The translations under genes and the position numbers were made by a program. From JBFHNV01 sp965365655 (GTDB taxonomy: Bacteria; Pseudomonadota; Gammaproteobacteria; HK1): a DNA stretch of 6,930 nucleotides. The notes below the pieces were generated by a model, which did no database searches, was not told the DNA's origin, and saw only the letters and a list, made by a program, of their open reading frames with translations. Shown here piece by piece: positions 5,064-6,930 of the stretch (positions within the stretch are counted from its first letter, which is position 1; every line of letters starts with the position of its first letter). The DNA is taken from positions 1 to 6,930 of the forward strand of contig CBDUCN010000282.1 of the NCBI GenBank assembly GCA_965365655.1, written 5' to 3'.

Positions 5064-6930
5064 ATGCCTGAGGGATTGACCGCGCTCGCCCAGCGCTTCG
5101 CAGAGCCTGCGTGGCTGTGGCTGCTGCTCCTGCTGCCGCTGCTCGCGGCGCTGCGCGTGCGCGGCGGCCCGGTGCAGGGCCGCGTGCGCAAGCTGCTGGG
5201 CATCGCGCTGCGCGCCGGCGCGGTCGCGGCGCTGGTCGTCGCGCTCGCGGGACCGCTGGCCGGCAGCTACTCGCGCCACACCGACGTCGTGTTCGCGCTG
5301 GACGTGTCGCACAGCGTGGGCCGCGAGCCGTCGGCGCAGGCGCTGGACTTCGTCAACCGCGCGCTGGCCGCGAAGGCGCCGGACGCGCGCGTGGGCGTGG
5401 TGGTCTTCGGCGCCGACGCGCAGGTGGAGTCGCTGCTCGCGCGCGACGCGGAGCCGCTGCGCGACATCGCGGCGGACGTTTCCGCGGAGGCGACCGACAT
5501 CGCGCGCGCGCTGGAGGTCGCGGTGGGCGCGCTGCCGTCCGAGGAGCACCGCCGCGTGGTGCTGCTCAGCGACGGGCGCGAGAACCGCGGCGACGCGCGG
5601 GCCGCCGCCGACGTCGCGCGCTCGCTGGGGGTGGAGGTGATCGCGATTCCGCTGGAGCGCGCGGCCGGCGTGCACGAGGTGTCGCTGCGCGGCATCGCGG
5701 CGCCGTCGAAGGTGCGGGTGCACGAGCCGTTCCGCGTCGAGGTCGCGCTGCACGCGAGCGACGCGGTGCGCGCGCAGGTGCTGGTGCTGCGCGACGGCGC
5801 GCTGCTCGCCGACACCGCGCTGGATCTCGCGCCCGGCATGAACACGTACCGCCTGGTGGACGAGGCCGAGCATCCCGGCGTGCACGCGTACGAGGCGATC
5901 GTGAACGCGCCCGGCGACGGCGCGCCGGAGAACAACCGCTGGCAGTCCTTCGTGCACGTGGACGGCCCGCCGCGGGTTCTGCACGCGGTCGGCGGCGACG
6001 CGGGCGGCGCGCCGCTGGCCGCGGCGCTGGCGGCGCAGGGCCTGGAGGTGGACCGCGTGCCCGCGGACGCGGTGCCGGCGGGCCTCGACGCGCTGGGCGA
6101 CTACGACCTCGTGATCCTGGACAACGTGTCCGGCTTCGACCTGTCGCTCGCGAAGATGGAGCAGCTCGAAGCGTGGGTGCGCGACACCGGCGGCGGGCTG
6201 GTGATGCTGGGCGGCGATCGCTCGTACGCGGCCGGCGGGTACCTGGACACGCCGGTGGAGCGCGCGCTGCCGGTGACGATGGACGTGAAGACCGACGTCA
6301 AGATCCCGAGCCTCGCGGTGATCTTCGTGCTCGATCGTTCCGGCTCGATGGGCTCGCGCAGCCAGGGCGAGGAGAAGCTGGTGATCGCGCGCAACGCGGC
6401 GCTGGCCGCGATCGAGCTGCTGAACCGGCTCGACCGCGTCGGCGTGCTGGCCTTCGACGACGCGTTCGAGTGGATCGTGCCGCCCACCGAGGTCGGCAAC
6501 CGCCAGCCGATCGCGCAGCGCCTTCGCGGCGTGGGCGCGGGCGGCAGCACGGACCTGGTGCGCGCGCTGGGCGAGGCGCACCGGGTGCTGCGCGAGCAGG
6601 AGGCGAAGGTGAAGCACCTGATCGTGCTGAGCGACGGGCTGGCCGGCAACGACGTGCGCCTGGACGGCTTCGCGGCGGGGATCGAGGCGGACGGCATCAC
6701 GGTGTCCACGGTGTCGCTGGGGGTGGACGCGAACCGCGCGCTGATGGCGGAGATCGCGGCCATCGGCAACGGGCGCTTCTACCACACCGACGACCCGCGG
6801 CACGTGCCGCGCATCTTCACCAGCGAGACGCTGGTGGTGTCGCGGAACCTGATGGTGGAGCGCGAGACCGCGCCGGTGGCGGCGTACCCGGGGGAGATGC
6901 TGGAGGGGCTCGAGCTCACGGCGCTGCCGG
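5064..6930 (+). CDS. Membrane-anchored protein with two vWA domains flanking an amidotransferase-like domain (3' end outside window)
   Basis: An uninterrupted frame of 622 codons runs off the right edge. The N-terminus resembles BatA: a FAEPAWLWLLLLLPLL membrane segment (about 12-31) and a second hydrophobic segment (44-66). vWA domain 1 (about 75-200) has MIDAS D80-x-S82-x-S84, T144 and D170. An Ig-like linker (about 205-300) precedes a GATase-like Rossmann domain (about 303-405) with YDLVILDNVSG and GGGLVMLGGDRSYAAGGY. vWA domain 2 (about 415-585) has DRSGSMG (D424, S426, S428), T496 and D524. Both metal sites are complete, so both domains should bind a divalent cation. No Cys occurs in the visible part, so the central domain cannot work as a Cys-dependent amidotransferase and is probably structural. 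The role is unknown, perhaps protein-complex assembly in the envelope. The gene strongly favours GCG for Ala and CGC for Arg, more than the buf operon. Confidence 0.92.
   Translation, partial: MPEGLTALAQRFAEPAWLWLLLLLPLLAALRVRGGPVQGRVRKLLGIALRAGAVAALVVALAGPLAGSYSRHTDVVFALDVSHSVGREPSAQALDFVNRALAAKAPDARVGVVVFGADAQVESLLARDAEPLRDIAADVSAEATDIARALEVAVGALPSEEHRRVVLLSDGRENRGDARAAADVARSLGVEVIAIPLERAAGVHEVSLRGIAAPSKVRVHEPFRVEVALHASDAVRAQVLVLRDGALLADTALDLAPGMNTYRLVDEAEHPGVHAYEAIVNAPGDGAPENNRWQSFVHVDGPPRVLHAVGGDAGGAPLAAALAAQGLEVDRVPADAVPAGLDALGDYDLVILDNVSGFDLSLAKMEQLEAWVRDTGGGLVMLGGDRSYAAGGYLDTPVERALPVTMDVKTDVKIPSLAVIFVLDRSGSMGSRSQGEEKLVIARNAALAAIELLNRLDRVGVLAFDDAFEWIVPPTEVGNRQPIAQRLRGVGAGGSTDLVRALGEAHRVLREQEAKVKHLIVLSDGLAGNDVRLDGFAAGIEADGITVSTVSLGVDANRALMAEIAAIGNGRFYHTDDPRHVPRIFTSETLVVSRNLMVERETAPVAAYPGEMLEGLELTALP

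Noticed and set aside
4428..6803. Very long minus-strand open frame covering the vWA gene
   Set aside because: Its product is an Arg/His/Ala/Gln-rich chain with no domain motifs. It is antisense to a plus-strand frame with two intact vWA domains, so it is a shadow caused by high GC content.

Overview
The window is very GC-rich, with no RNA genes, insertion sequences or CRISPR array that I can see. Gene content (a bufferin-type metallophore operon with a DUF692/MNIO enzyme and a DUF2063 partner, an OmpR-family two-component system, and a BatA-like double von Willebrand factor A protein) suggests a high-GC Gram-negative bacterium, probably Pseudomonadota. I cannot place it more finely from the sequence.

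Layout. Positions 1-183 (+) carry the first ~30 codons of what looks like a class I SAM-dependent methyltransferase. Its resemblance to the family stops just where the convergent bufC gene ends, so it appears to be a truncated remnant. Positions 143-4292 (all -) form one compact operon, read from high to low coordinates: bufA2 (secreted Cys-rich precursor peptide), an OmpR-type response regulator, a membrane histidine kinase, bufB (DUF692/MNIO iron enzyme) and bufC (DUF2063 partner). The last four genes are tightly packed: a 5-nt gap, then two 4-nt GTGA stop/start overlaps. bufA2 is separated from the regulator by a 16-bp perfect hairpin. Positions 4293-4432 hold a bufA2 leader and a probable promoter with three CGTGA(T/A) direct repeats at exact 11-bp spacing, the arrangement bound by PhoB/OmpR-type regulators. 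Positions 4433-5063 have no convincing gene. From 5064 (+) a large membrane-anchored protein with two vWA domains and a central amidotransferase-like domain runs off the right edge.

How the genes may work together (inference). The kinase senses an unidentified envelope signal and phosphorylates the regulator. The regulator binds the 11-bp-spaced repeats and activates the operon. BufA2 is made in excess because the hairpin limits read-through or protects the upstream message. BufB with BufC modifies cysteines of BufA2, and the product is exported to the periplasm to bind metal, copper by analogy with known bufferins. The main point of interest is that the two-component system is embedded between the precursor gene and the modification genes, is translationally linked to the latter, and has a candidate binding site at the operon's own promoter.
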